Assembly (NCBI GenBank): GCA_902780935.1
Contig: CACZHP010000018.1
Span: 1 to 55,365 of the forward strand
DNA length: 55,365 nucleotides
Reading direction: 5' to 3'
Source of the DNA: an uncultured Bacteroidia bacterium
GTDB taxonomy: Bacteria > Bacteroidota > Bacteroidia > Bacteroidales > UBA932
Below, in pieces: positions 42,577 through 50,658 of the stretch. Under the pieces are notes generated by a model that saw only the letters and a list, made by a program, of their open reading frames with translations, had not been told where the DNA came from and made no database searches. A program made the position numbers and the translations under genes. Within the stretch, counting starts at the first letter, position 1. Each line of letters starts with the position of its first letter.

Positions 42577-44826
42577 ATGGATGTAACTGTACGCAAGACC
42601 AACGGTTCGTTTGAGGAATACGACAAGGTCAAATTGATGAGCGGCATACGCGAGGCCTATAAGACGGCCGGCGAGGAATGCCCTGAGGCTGTGGTGGTTT
42701 CTATCGCTGAGAACCTCTACATTTATGACAAGATCACCAGCCGCGAGATCCGCAGGCAGGTTGAGGAGAGCCTCATGTCTATCAACAAGAAGGTGGCTGT
42801 GGCCTACATCGAGAAGTTCGACGCTGGCCTCGACCTCCGCAAGAAGAGGGACTTCATCAAAGACTATATCGCCGCCTCGAACGCCGCCACGGGATCGAAG
42901 TTCGACGCCAACGCCAATGTGACCCGCAAGAACATAGTGACGCTTGGCCAGGAGCTCTACAAGGAGAACAATATCAAGCAGAACCGCTACATCATGAAGG
43001 ACAAGATCAAGTCCCTGTACGGGCGTGGCCTCGCCAACCAGTACATTAAGGACCTTGAGAGCCATGTCCTTTACAAGCATGACGAGAGCGGCACTCCCGG
43101 CTACCCTTACTGCGTGGCCATCACGATGTATCCTTTCCTTACCGACGGTCTGCGGAACCTCGGCGGCGTGTCCATCGCCCCGACCGATCTCAAGTCTTTC
43201 TGCGGCGAGTTCATCAACCTCGTGTATTCCATCTCGTCCCAGTTCATGGGCGCCGTGGCTACTCCCGAGTTCCTGATGTATCTCGACTATTTCATCCGCA
43301 AGGACTACGGTGACGATTACATCGACCATCTCGAGGATGTCGTCGAGATGAACGTCAAGAAGAGGACCCTCGTCAAGGTCATCGACAACTATTTCCAGCA
43401 GGTGGTGCACTCCATGAACATGCCCGCCGGCAACCGCGGTTACCAGACCGTGTTCTGGAACATCAGTTACTTTGACGAGCCCTACTTCCGCGGCGTTTTC
43501 GGCGATTTCCGTTTCCCGGACGGCAGCGCTCCCAAGTGGGAGACGCTCTCCTGGCTCCAGAAGCACTTCATGAACTGGTTCAACGAGGAAAGGAACCATT
43601 ACATCCTGACTTTCCCCGTCGAGACCATGGCCTTGCTGACCGACGGAGCCGATGATTTCGCCGACCAGGAGTACGCTGACTTCACCGCTGAGATGTGGTC
43701 CAAGGGGCACAGCTTCTTCTGCTACCTGTCCGACAGCCCGGACAGCCTCGCGAGCTGCTGCCGCCTGCGCAACTCCCTGACCGACCTCGACAAGTCAGAC
43801 TCCTCCCACAACCACACCACCCACCAGTACTCGATGGGAACTGCCTCGGTATCGACTGGCTCCAAGTCTGTGATGACAATCAACCTCAACCGGTTGATCC
43901 AGGATGCCACGAGGCGCTATTTCCTCGAGAAGAAGGGTGTGATGATGCAGGGAGGCAAGGCTCTCAGCAGAGGGGACTACGACAAGAACCAGCTGTACGA
44001 GTACATCCGCGCCGCTGTGACCGAGGAGACCGAGAGGGTCCACAAGTACCAGAACGCCTTCAACGAGATCATCAAGGACTTCCTGAAGGCCCGCATGCTG
44101 GATGTGTACCAGGCCGGCTTCATCGACATGAGGCGCCAGTACCTGACGGTCGGTGTCAATGGTCTTACCGATGCGGCTGAGTTCCTCGGCCTGACGATCA
44201 GCCCGAACCCCGAGTACAACGAGTTCGTGGATACGATCCTCGAGACCATCAATCGCTCCAACCGCAAGGACAAGACTCCGGACGCGATGTTCAACACCGA
44301 GTTTGTCCCTGGTGAGAACCTTTCCGGGAAGAACTACAAGTGGGACCAGAAGGACGGCTACTATGTGTCTCCGAAGCACAACATGTACAGCTCGTACTTC
44401 TACAATCCCGAGGACGACACCCTCTCGATGATCGACAAGTTCAAGCTCCACGGCAACGACTATGTCAAGCATCTTGACGGAGGTTCGGCTCTCCACATGA
44501 ACGTCGCTGAGCACCTTTCCAAGGACCAGTACAGGCAGCTGCTGAAGACCGCCGCCCACTACGGCACCAACTACTTCACATTCAACTGCCGCAACACGGT
44601 CTGCAACGACTGCGGGTACATCAGCAAGGACACCCTCGAGGTTTGTCCGAAGTGCGGAAGCCACAACCTTGATTACCTCACCAGGGTGATCGGTTACCTC
44701 AAGAGGGTCTCGTCGTTCAGCGAGATGCGTCAGGAAGAGGCGGCGCACCGTTTCTACATCCATGAGGGAGCGAGGGAGACTGTCAAGACCTCGGCTCCGG
44801 TCTACGTCGAGAAGACGAAAATATGA
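42577..44826 (+). CDS. nrdD: Anaerobic ribonucleoside-triphosphate reductase
   Basis: 749 residues. ATP-cone domain at the N-terminus (MDVTVRKTNGSFEEYDKVKL), the 10-stranded barrel (SQFMGAVATPEFLMYLDYF, PAGNRGYQTVFWN), zinc site CNDC...CPKC (Cys676, 679, 690, 693) and the glycyl radical Gly706 in RVIGYLKR. Makes dNTPs without oxygen after activation by NrdG. The 186-bp region before it holds a promoter core, a 9-bp hairpin and otherwise no gene. Confidence 0.95.
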   Translation: MDVTVRKTNGSFEEYDKVKLMSGIREAYKTAGEECPEAVVVSIAENLYIYDKITSREIRRQVEESLMSINKKVAVAYIEKFDAGLDLRKKRDFIKDYIAASNAATGSKFDANANVTRKNIVTLGQELYKENNIKQNRYIMKDKIKSLYGRGLANQYIKDLESHVLYKHDESGTPGYPYCVAITMYPFLTDGLRNLGGVSIAPTDLKSFCGEFINLVYSISSQFMGAVATPEFLMYLDYFIRKDYGDDYIDHLEDVVEMNVKKRTLVKVIDNYFQQVVHSMNMPAGNRGYQTVFWNISYFDEPYFRGVFGDFRFPDGSAPKWETLSWLQKHFMNWFNEERNHYILTFPVETMALLTDGADDFADQEYADFTAEMWSKGHSFFCYLSDSPDSLASCCRLRNSLTDLDKSDSSHNHTTHQYSMGTASVSTGSKSVMTINLNRLIQDATRRYFLEKKGVMMQGGKALSRGDYDKNQLYEYIRAAVTEETERVHKYQNAFNEIIKDFLKARMLDVYQAGFIDMRRQYLTVGVNGLTDAAEFLGLTISPNPEYNEFVDTILETINRSNRKDKTPDAMFNTEFVPGENLSGKNYKWDQKDGYYVSPKHNMYSSYFYNPEDDTLSMIDKFKLHGNDYVKHLDGGSALHMNVAEHLSKDQYRQLLKTAAHYGTNYFTFNCRNTVCNDCGYISKDTLEVCPKCGSHNLDYLTRVIGYLKRVSSFSEMRQEEAAHRFYIHEGARETVKTSAPVYVEKTKI

Positions 44827-45323
44827 TTAAATATGTCCCCCAGATGACCTCAGTGGTCATTGAGGAGATACCTGACAGGGTTACCTTGGCGGTTGACATC
44901 AGCAACTGCCAAGGTAATTGCGTTGGGTGCCACTCCCCATTCTTGAAGGAAGATGTCGGTGAGGAACTTACCAATGAGATTATTGACAAGCTTGTCGCCG
45001 ACAATTACGGTGTGAATTGCTTCTTGTTCCTTGGAGAGGGGAATGATCCGGAGGCTCTTATCGCCCTGGCTGACCATGTGCGTGAGATCGGCCTTTCGCC
45101 TGCGCTTTATTCCGGCCGCCGCGATGTTGAGAAGGCTCTTTACATGACCTTCGACTATGTCAAGGTCGGCCCCTACATCGAGCATTTCGGTCCGCTGAAT
45201 TCCCCTACGACCAACCAGCGTCTCTACAAAGTCACCCACGACACCTCCGCCAAACCCGATTACCGTCTTACCGACATCACATCCCGTTTCTGGCACCGCG
45301 GCATCGATCCTAATGCCAAATAG
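44823..45323 (+). CDS. nrdG: Anaerobic ribonucleotide reductase activating protein
   Basis: 166 residues. Radical SAM cluster motif CQGNCVGC (Cys29, Cys33, Cys36), the NrdG spacing. Generates the glycyl radical on NrdD. Its ATG overlaps the nrdD stop (ATGA), giving coupled translation. Confidence 0.93.
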   Translation: MIKYVPQMTSVVIEEIPDRVTLAVDISNCQGNCVGCHSPFLKEDVGEELTNEIIDKLVADNYGVNCFLFLGEGNDPEALIALADHVREIGLSPALYSGRRDVEKALYMTFDYVKVGPYIEHFGPLNSPTTNQRLYKVTHDTSAKPDYRLTDITSRFWHRGIDPNAK

Positions 45324-45332
45324 CCACCGTGT

Positions 45333-45350
45333 CCTCCTGCCGGCAGGAGG
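45333..45350. repeat. 18-bp perfect palindrome between nrdG and the DUF4837 gene
   Basis: CCTCCTGCCGGCAGGAGG. It may fold as a 7-bp stem with a CCGG loop, but no T run follows (CGCGAGAG). It lies 10 bp after the nrdG stop. Terminator-like or protein-binding role undecided. The rest of 45351-45430 shows nothing. Confidence 0.5.
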
Positions 45351-45430
45351 CGCGAGAGATTTTGAAATCGGAAGTGGTTGGTAATTAGGAGAATAAATGG
45401 ACTTTGCGAGAGTTTTTTCAGGGCTGGAAA

Positions 45431-45463
45431 TTTGGCGATATCCAACAATCCGTCGTAACTTTG
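45431..45463 (+). promoter_or_regulatory. Promoter for the DUF4837 gene
   Basis: TTTG at 45431-45434, 21 bp, TAACTTTG at 45456-45463; both consensus boxes. Confidence 0.65.
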
Positions 45464-45494
45464 CACCGTGAAAAAGTGTTTTAATTATAAAGTT

Positions 45495-46505
45495 ATGAAT
45501 AGGATTTTCGGATATATGGCAGCGGCAATAGTAGCGGTCGCTGCCATGGTGTCCTGCGGCAGCAACGGGAAAGCCCTTCTGCCCAATGTCAGCGGAAAGG
45601 CCGGTGAGGTTATCGTCGTCGTCGATAGGGAAGGCTGGGAAGGCAACCTTGGAAATGAGATAAGGGGCCTGCTTGCCAGGGACTGCGAGTTCCTGCCCCA
45701 GAGGGAGCCCCTATATTCCCTTGTCAACCTCGCCCCTGGCTCCTTCACAGACATGTTCAAGTACCACAGGAACATAGTCATATTCAATGTGGATACCACC
45801 GTCCAGAAGCAGGGTGTCATCTATCGCACCAACGTCTGGGCCAAGCCCCAATGTGTCGTCCAGGTTAACGCCTCCACCCCGGATTCGGCGATTGTCGTTC
45901 TACGGAAAAACGGGGAGAATATCGCCGGGGCCATCGAGCAGGCCGAGCGCAACAGGGTTATAGCCAACACACTCCTTTACGAGGAGGGCAAGCTCGCCGA
46001 AGTCGTGGACCAGATGATCGGCGGGAAGGTTCATTTCCCTATGGGTTATAACCTCAAGAAAGTTGCCGACGATTTCATCTGGATAGCCGACGAGAAGCAG
46101 TACACGACCCAGGGAGTGTTCATCTATAAGTACCCGGCCAACGAAGAGCAGCCTTTCACTGAGGAGCGTATCATCGCCCACAGGGACGCCTTCCTTCAGA
46201 AATATGTCCCCGGCATGTTCGACAACACCTACATGATCACCAGCCAGTTCATCACCCCGGGCGTCAAGTTCCTCAAGTACCACGACATGGACTTTGCCGA
46301 GACCAGGGGACTCTGGGAGGTGTACAACGACTTCATGGGCGGGCCGTTCGTGTCGCATTCCTTCTACAGCAAGGACGGTAAGGACATTATCGTCCTGGAG
46401 GCTTGGGTGTATGCGGCGAAGTACGACAAGAGGCAGTATCTACGTCAGGTCGAGTCGCTTCTCTATTCGTTCGAATGGGACAAGGAAGATGATGCTGATA
46501 AATAA
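45495..46505 (+). CDS. DUF4837 family lipoprotein
   Basis: 336 residues from ATG 45495 (MNRIFGYM), with lipobox AAMVSC. An in-frame ATG at 45468 would lie at the transcription start and adds nine polar residues, so it is rejected. Residues ~25-330 fit DUF4837: GEVIVVVDREGWEG, IVIFNVDTT, WAKPQCVVQV, YNDFMGGPFVSHS. Unknown function; a Bacteroidota family, envelope location inferred. Confidence 0.85.
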   Translation: MNRIFGYMAAAIVAVAAMVSCGSNGKALLPNVSGKAGEVIVVVDREGWEGNLGNEIRGLLARDCEFLPQREPLYSLVNLAPGSFTDMFKYHRNIVIFNVDTTVQKQGVIYRTNVWAKPQCVVQVNASTPDSAIVVLRKNGENIAGAIEQAERNRVIANTLLYEEGKLAEVVDQMIGGKVHFPMGYNLKKVADDFIWIADEKQYTTQGVFIYKYPANEEQPFTEERIIAHRDAFLQKYVPGMFDNTYMITSQFITPGVKFLKYHDMDFAETRGLWEVYNDFMGGPFVSHSFYSKDGKDIIVLEAWVYAAKYDKRQYLRQVESLLYSFEWDKEDDADK

Positions 46506-46513
46506 GCCCTTTT

Positions 46514-46536
46514 GCCTTCAATTTTATTTTGAAGGC
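46514..46536. repeat. 8-bp inverted repeat overlapping the tRNA-Glu promoter
   Basis: GCCTTCAA and TTGAAGGC around TTTTATT. The right arm covers the -33 TTTG box. No T run follows. Confidence 0.45.
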
Positions 46537-46558
46537 TCGAAAATAATCTCTATATTTG
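46528..46558 (+). promoter_or_regulatory. Promoter for tRNA-Glu-rpsT-tRNA-Pro
   Basis: TTTG at 46528-46531, 19 bp, TATATTTG at 46551-46558: a full consensus promoter 38 bp before the tRNA. Confidence 0.78.
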
Positions 46559-46596
46559 CAACCCAATTTGGCGCATAGCGTTCCATTGGTGATCCT

Positions 46597-46671
46597 GGTG
46601 GGTTCGTATAACGGTTAGTACTCGGGATTTTCATTCCCGCAATAGGAGTTCGATTCTCCTACCCACTACCA
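46597..46671 (+). tRNA. tRNA-Glu (anticodon TTC)
   Basis: Acceptor GGTGGGT/ACCCACT (with a G:U first pair), anticodon stem CGGGA/TCCCG with loop TTTTCAT (anticodon TTC), T arm AGGAG-TTCGATT-CTCCT. ACCA follows the acceptor, so CCA appears encoded. Confidence 0.95.
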
Positions 46672-46692
46672 AAATATTAAAAAATAAAAACA

Positions 46693-46947
46693 ATGGCAAA
46701 CCACGCATCAGCAAAAAAAGCCAATCGCCAGAGCGAAAGGCGCAGACTGCATAATAAGTATTATGCGAAGTCGACGCGGAACGCGATCCGCGCTATCAGG
46801 AACTCTACAGACAAGAAGGCCGCCGAAGAGGGAGCACCCAAGGTGTACGCCATGATCGACAAGCTTGCGAAGATCGGTGTTATCCACAAGAACAAGGCTT
46901 CGAACCTCAAGAGCGGCATCGCTGTCTACATCAACAAGCTCGCTTAA
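46693..46947 (+). CDS. rpsT: Small ribosomal subunit protein bS20
   Basis: 84 residues, MANHASAKKANRQSERRRLHN..., a typical basic helical bS20 with KNKASNLKSGIAVYINKLA at the end. Placed between two tRNA genes 21 bp and 8 bp away, so it is probably on one transcript with them. Confidence 0.95.
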   Translation: MANHASAKKANRQSERRRLHNKYYAKSTRNAIRAIRNSTDKKAAEEGAPKVYAMIDKLAKIGVIHKNKASNLKSGIAVYINKLA

Positions 46948-46955
46948 GGAGCAAT

Positions 46956-47032
46956 CGGGATGTAGCGCAGTTGGCTAGCGCACTACGTTCGGGACGTAGG
47001 GGTCGTCCGTTCGAGTCGGATCATCCCGACCA
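46956..47032 (+). tRNA. tRNA-Pro (anticodon CGG)
   Basis: Acceptor CGGGATG/CATCCCG, anticodon stem CTACG/CGTAG with loop TTCGGGA (anticodon CGG), T arm GTCCG-TTCGAGT-CGGAT, ACCA encoded. Confidence 0.96.
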
Positions 47033-47040
47033 AAATAGAA

Positions 47041-47068
47041 AAACGGTCAGAAACTCTGACCGTTTTTT
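47041..47068 (+). terminator. Rho-independent terminator after tRNA-Pro
   Basis: AAACGGTCAGA pairs with TCTGACCGTTT around AAC, then T tract. The next promoter starts 3 bp later. Confidence 0.92.
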
Positions 47069-47070
47069 CT

Positions 47071-47078
47071 TATTTTTG
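47071..47078 (+). promoter_or_regulatory. Promoter core for the LRR lipoprotein
   Basis: TATTTTTG ends 5 bp before ATG 47084, so transcription should begin at about the start codon (leaderless mRNA). Confidence 0.5.
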
Positions 47079-47083
47079 TGAAG

Positions 47084-49927
47084 ATGAAGCCGTGGCGTGT
47101 CATATCCCTTTTGCTATTGTTCCTTCTTTTCTCCTGCGAGCCGGAAAAGGAGAGCGAGGGATTTCTGGCTCCCGAGATTGTCTCGGCAGAGGCGACAGTG
47201 GATGGATCATCTGTTAGCCTGGAATGTGAGTTGTCATCGCCCAGAGCAGAGGCCTGCGGGTTTGTATTCTGGGCTGAAGGAGAAGAAAAGAAGACCGTAA
47301 TTTCTGAATTATCAACTACTTCCTTTAATTCTACTATCTCTGGCCTTATCCAGGGAAAGGAATATGAATGGTATGCTTTTGCCAGGGCTGGCGGCTCGGA
47401 AATCCGGTCACAGACCGGCACCTTTACTGTTCCAAAGCCTGTCACCCCGGTTCCTGGTCCTGCCGAAGAGCCGGTCGGCATCAATATTCCAGACCCGTAT
47501 TTCAAGCGCTATGTTCTGGAAAACTTCGATGTCGATGGTGATGGCGCGTTGTCTGAAGATGAGGCCCTCATTATCCGCAAGATTGATGTCGTGACGGACA
47601 AGATTTCCTCGATGAAGGGAATCGAGCATTTCAAGAACCTCGACTCGCTCCTCTGTCGAGGTGCCGCTGTCAATGAATATGACGATGTAGGCCATCCTGG
47701 TCTTCTGGATTCCCTGGATGTCAGTTCCAACCGCAAGCTCCGTTACCTGGCCTGCGACAAGAACATGCTTCGTTCGCTGGACATATCCGACAATCCTTTC
47801 CTGGAGGAGATCCTGTGTTCATATAATCTTCTGGAAACAATTGATCTTTCTGCAGTTCCAAGGCTTAATCAGCTTCGCATGTGGGTCAATAACGTAAGTG
47901 CTCTTGATTTTTCCAACACTCCTTTGATTCATACCATAGAGTGTGGAGGCAATCATATCACTTCCATTGATGTGTCGAAGTGTCCTAGGCTGGGTACCCT
48001 CAATATCGGTGATTTGAGAATCAAGGAGTTGGATCTGAGTGGCAATCCAATGCTAGTTTGGCTCGGCACTTATGGTACAGACATCTCTGAACTCGACCTG
48101 TCCCATAATTCGAATCTTGAGTTGCTTAATTGTCAGAATTCCCCGGTCAAGGAGCTGGATCTTTCTCCATGTGTTAAACTCCATGAGCTGAAATGCTGGG
48201 ATTGTCAGCTGGTAGATCTGAATGTCAGCATGTTGCCAAAGCTTGAGACTCTGGAATGTTCCCCGATGACCGGCACTTCGGGTACGAATATCCTGAAAAG
48301 ACTGTATGTCTCGGAAGATCAGGTGATCCAGGGTGTGACCGTCAATCGTTCCACTAAGACTATTCCGGAAGACACCCAGATCGTACCGATCAAGGCGGGT
48401 ACCGTAATTATTCCTGACGAAGGTTTCAAGGCTTGGCTGTTAGGACGTTACGACAATGATAGGGATGGGGAAATCTCTATGGTGGAAGCGGAAGATATTC
48501 GAGAGATATATGTCTGTTCCGACGAGCTTAACATCGTTTCCTTGAAGGGAATCGAGTTCATGCCGAACCTGGAAGTTCTCAGATGCCCTGGAAATTGGAT
48601 AGGAACAACCGTCCTCGCGCGGGAGCATTATTATCTCAGCAAGCATTACCATTGGGACGATCGCATTGGACCTATCGGGACGCTGAGATATGTCGATGTC
48701 ACACATAATCATAAACTGAGAGTTTTGGAACTAACGCACAACAGCGGGATAGGGGAGAATGGTACCGGGACATTGGATCTGTCGAATAATCCAGAACTTG
48801 AGGAACTGTATCTCGCCATGTGCTGGATCAAGTATCCTGACATTAGCGCATGTCCTTTATTGGAAAGAATCAGTTTCTCTCATGGACATGGAGAGATGCC
48901 GGACTTTTCAAATCTGCCGTATTTGCATTGGCTGGATGTCAGTCATGACCAGCATGGAAGGCTACAGCCAATCGATGTTTCCGGTAGCCCTGACCTTGAG
49001 GAACTTAATGTCGATGCGGCGGCATCAAGTCTTTCGGATCTTAGGAATAATCCGAAGCTTAAGGTGCTGAAAGTCAGTTGGTGCGCAGATGTCGAACCAG
49101 ATCTTTCAGCGGTTCCTCTTCTTGAGGAATATGAGAGGATCGGCTGTGATTCGCATTCCATGGACTTGTCTGGTCTTAAGAACCTGAAGTCTTTGGCTAT
49201 TTCAGACAATCCTTTGGGCTCGTTGGATCTCTCCGGACTATCCGGTCTGAAGAGATTGGTTTGCGTTTCCTGCGGACTCTCGTCTCTCGATCTTTCGGGG
49301 ATGAAGAATCTGGAATATCTTGAATGCGGTTGGAACTCAATCACGTCCCTTGATTTCAGGAGCGTCCCTTTGCTTGAAGAGGCGTACGTGGCGGGGAACC
49401 CGTTGAATAGTATTGATTTATCGAATAACAGGCGGCTCCGTAAGTTGTTCTGTGAATATGCAGGGCTGTCCGATCTTGATGTCTCGCATAATCCTGATCT
49501 TTGGGATTTGAGATGTTCCCATAATTTCCTCACGAGACTTGATGTGTCTTCAAATCAAGCGCTATGGGGGCTTTACTGCGATGATAACAAATTGTCTGAT
49601 TTGAACTTGTCCAATAACCATGCTCTTCAGGAACTTGATTGCTCTTCGAACGCACTTGTGGCGTTGGATGTGTCCTCATGTCCTTTACTTCGCTGGATGA
49701 CATGCGGTAATAATCGTCTAACATCCCTTGATGTTAGTCAGAACCCGCATTTTGAGGAACCCAACGGGGATGACATAACAGGCCTGTTCTGCTCTCCGAT
49801 GGATGACGATGCCGGAAACAACTTGTTCCAGACTCTATATGTCAAGAAAGGCATTGAGATAAAGGGAGTGACGCTTGGACGGAGCCAGGATCATATTCCT
49901 TCCGCCACTAAGATTGTGTCCAAATGA
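47084..49927 (+). CDS. Leucine-rich-repeat lipoprotein of two tandem modules with EF-hand-like loops
   Basis: 947 residues, lipobox LLFSC (Cys18), from ATG 47084. Residues ~27-117 form a fibronectin-III-like domain. Module 1 (~134-435): an EF-hand/dockerin-like calcium loop DVDGDGALSEDE (149-160), LRRs of the form LxxLxCxxNxLxSLDLSxNPxL, and a cap ECSPMTGTSGTN...LYV...IQGVTVNRS...IP. Module 2 (~440-947): loop DNDRDGEISMVE (457-468), a longer LRR array, and a related cap FCSPMDDDAGNN...LYV...IKGVTLGRS...IP. The whole protein is therefore an internal duplication with unequal LRR expansion. Likely surface binding protein; ligand unknown. Confidence 0.85.
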   Translation: MKPWRVISLLLLFLLFSCEPEKESEGFLAPEIVSAEATVDGSSVSLECELSSPRAEACGFVFWAEGEEKKTVISELSTTSFNSTISGLIQGKEYEWYAFARAGGSEIRSQTGTFTVPKPVTPVPGPAEEPVGINIPDPYFKRYVLENFDVDGDGALSEDEALIIRKIDVVTDKISSMKGIEHFKNLDSLLCRGAAVNEYDDVGHPGLLDSLDVSSNRKLRYLACDKNMLRSLDISDNPFLEEILCSYNLLETIDLSAVPRLNQLRMWVNNVSALDFSNTPLIHTIECGGNHITSIDVSKCPRLGTLNIGDLRIKELDLSGNPMLVWLGTYGTDISELDLSHNSNLELLNCQNSPVKELDLSPCVKLHELKCWDCQLVDLNVSMLPKLETLECSPMTGTSGTNILKRLYVSEDQVIQGVTVNRSTKTIPEDTQIVPIKAGTVIIPDEGFKAWLLGRYDNDRDGEISMVEAEDIREIYVCSDELNIVSLKGIEFMPNLEVLRCPGNWIGTTVLAREHYYLSKHYHWDDRIGPIGTLRYVDVTHNHKLRVLELTHNSGIGENGTGTLDLSNNPELEELYLAMCWIKYPDISACPLLERISFSHGHGEMPDFSNLPYLHWLDVSHDQHGRLQPIDVSGSPDLEELNVDAAASSLSDLRNNPKLKVLKVSWCADVEPDLSAVPLLEEYERIGCDSHSMDLSGLKNLKSLAISDNPLGSLDLSGLSGLKRLVCVSCGLSSLDLSGMKNLEYLECGWNSITSLDFRSVPLLEEAYVAGNPLNSIDLSNNRRLRKLFCEYAGLSDLDVSHNPDLWDLRCSHNFLTRLDVSSNQALWGLYCDDNKLSDLNLSNNHALQELDCSSNALVALDVSSCPLLRWMTCGNNRLTSLDVSQNPHFEEPNGDDITGLFCSPMDDDAGNNLFQTLYVKKGIEIKGVTLGRSQDHIPSATKIVSK

Positions 49928-49994
49928 TCGCCCTTCGTTTGAACCAATGTGGACTTGATTGAACCAGGAGGAGATAATATCTTCGCGGATACTT

Positions 49995-50579
49995 ATGGGA
50001 ACACCTTTCATACCTGAATTAGGCGAGCTTCTCCACCAGGTCGAGGAGAAATTCGGCCATCGCCTCTCCACAACGACTGATTATGAACTCCTTTCCTTTG
50101 TCATCGAACGGGAGATAGGGGAACTCATCTCCGCGTCCACCCTCAAGCGGCTCTGGGGATATGTCTCATATTCATCCACACCGAGGATAGCGACGATGGA
50201 CACTCTCAGCCGTTATCTCGGGCATAAGGATTTCAAGGTGTTCTGCAAAGTGTTGAGGGACTCTGGGGCGGTCGTGTCCTCGTTCTTAACCTCCAAGACT
50301 CTTGAGGCGGCCTCTCTCGAAGAGGGAACTGGCATTCTCATTGGCTGGGCTCCTAACCGCCTGGTACACTTGAGATTCCTTGGTGGGACCACTTTTGAGG
50401 TCGAGTCAGCCGAGAATGCCAAGCTCCGTCCCGGAGATCGTTTCGAAACCTCTGAGTTTATCCTTGGCGCCCCGCTTTTTATCAGCTCTGTCCGCCGCTC
50501 CGACGGCACTCAGACCCCTCCCTACGTCGCCGCCAAAACCGACGGCCTGAATGTTCTGGAGGTCTTATCGGAGGATTAA
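49995..50579 (+). CDS. Bacteroidota conserved protein of unknown function with a possible HTH-like start
   Basis: 194 residues from ATG 49995 (a TTG at 49959 would add 12). N-terminal LLHQVEEKFGHRLSTTTDYELLSFVI and ISASTLKRLWGYV form a helical domain that recurs in Bacteroidota proteins and may bind DNA. The C-terminal ~90 residues (GTGILIGWAPNRLVHLRFLG) are beta-rich. 67 bp after the LRR gene; no clear promoter. Function not assigned. Confidence 0.65.
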   Translation: MGTPFIPELGELLHQVEEKFGHRLSTTTDYELLSFVIEREIGELISASTLKRLWGYVSYSSTPRIATMDTLSRYLGHKDFKVFCKVLRDSGAVVSSFLTSKTLEAASLEEGTGILIGWAPNRLVHLRFLGGTTFEVESAENAKLRPGDRFETSEFILGAPLFISSVRRSDGTQTPPYVAAKTDGLNVLEVLSED

Positions 50580-50606
50580 AACTACTATTTGAATCGAATA
50601 ATTTAT

Positions 50607-50637
50607 TTTGAATTATTTAATTTAAATGATAACTTTG
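50607..50637 (+). promoter_or_regulatory. Promoter for the AAA ATPase
   Basis: TTTG at 50607-50610, 19 bp, TAACTTTG at 50630-50637; a full consensus promoter 22 bp before the ATG. Confidence 0.7.
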
Positions 50638-50658
50638 TCTGGACAAAACTAAAAGACA

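Noticed and set aside
42560-42590. Possible NrdR box (ACACAATATATATATG) at the nrdD start
   Set aside because: Only one half fits the NrdR palindrome, there is no second box, and it overlaps the start codon in an A/T-rich initiation region.
41386-43710. Long open frames antisense to the NCS2 permease and nrdD (about 290 and 400 residues)
   Set aside because: They are mirror frames caused by G/C-ending codons; the sense strands encode clear family proteins.
45408-45482. 24-residue ORF before the DUF4837 gene
   Set aside because: It overlaps the promoter of the next gene and has no family or promoter of its own.
46514-46536. GCCTTCAA/TTGAAGGC as a terminator of the DUF4837 gene
   Set aside because: No T run follows on either strand and the right arm is part of the next promoter, so it is listed only as a repeat.
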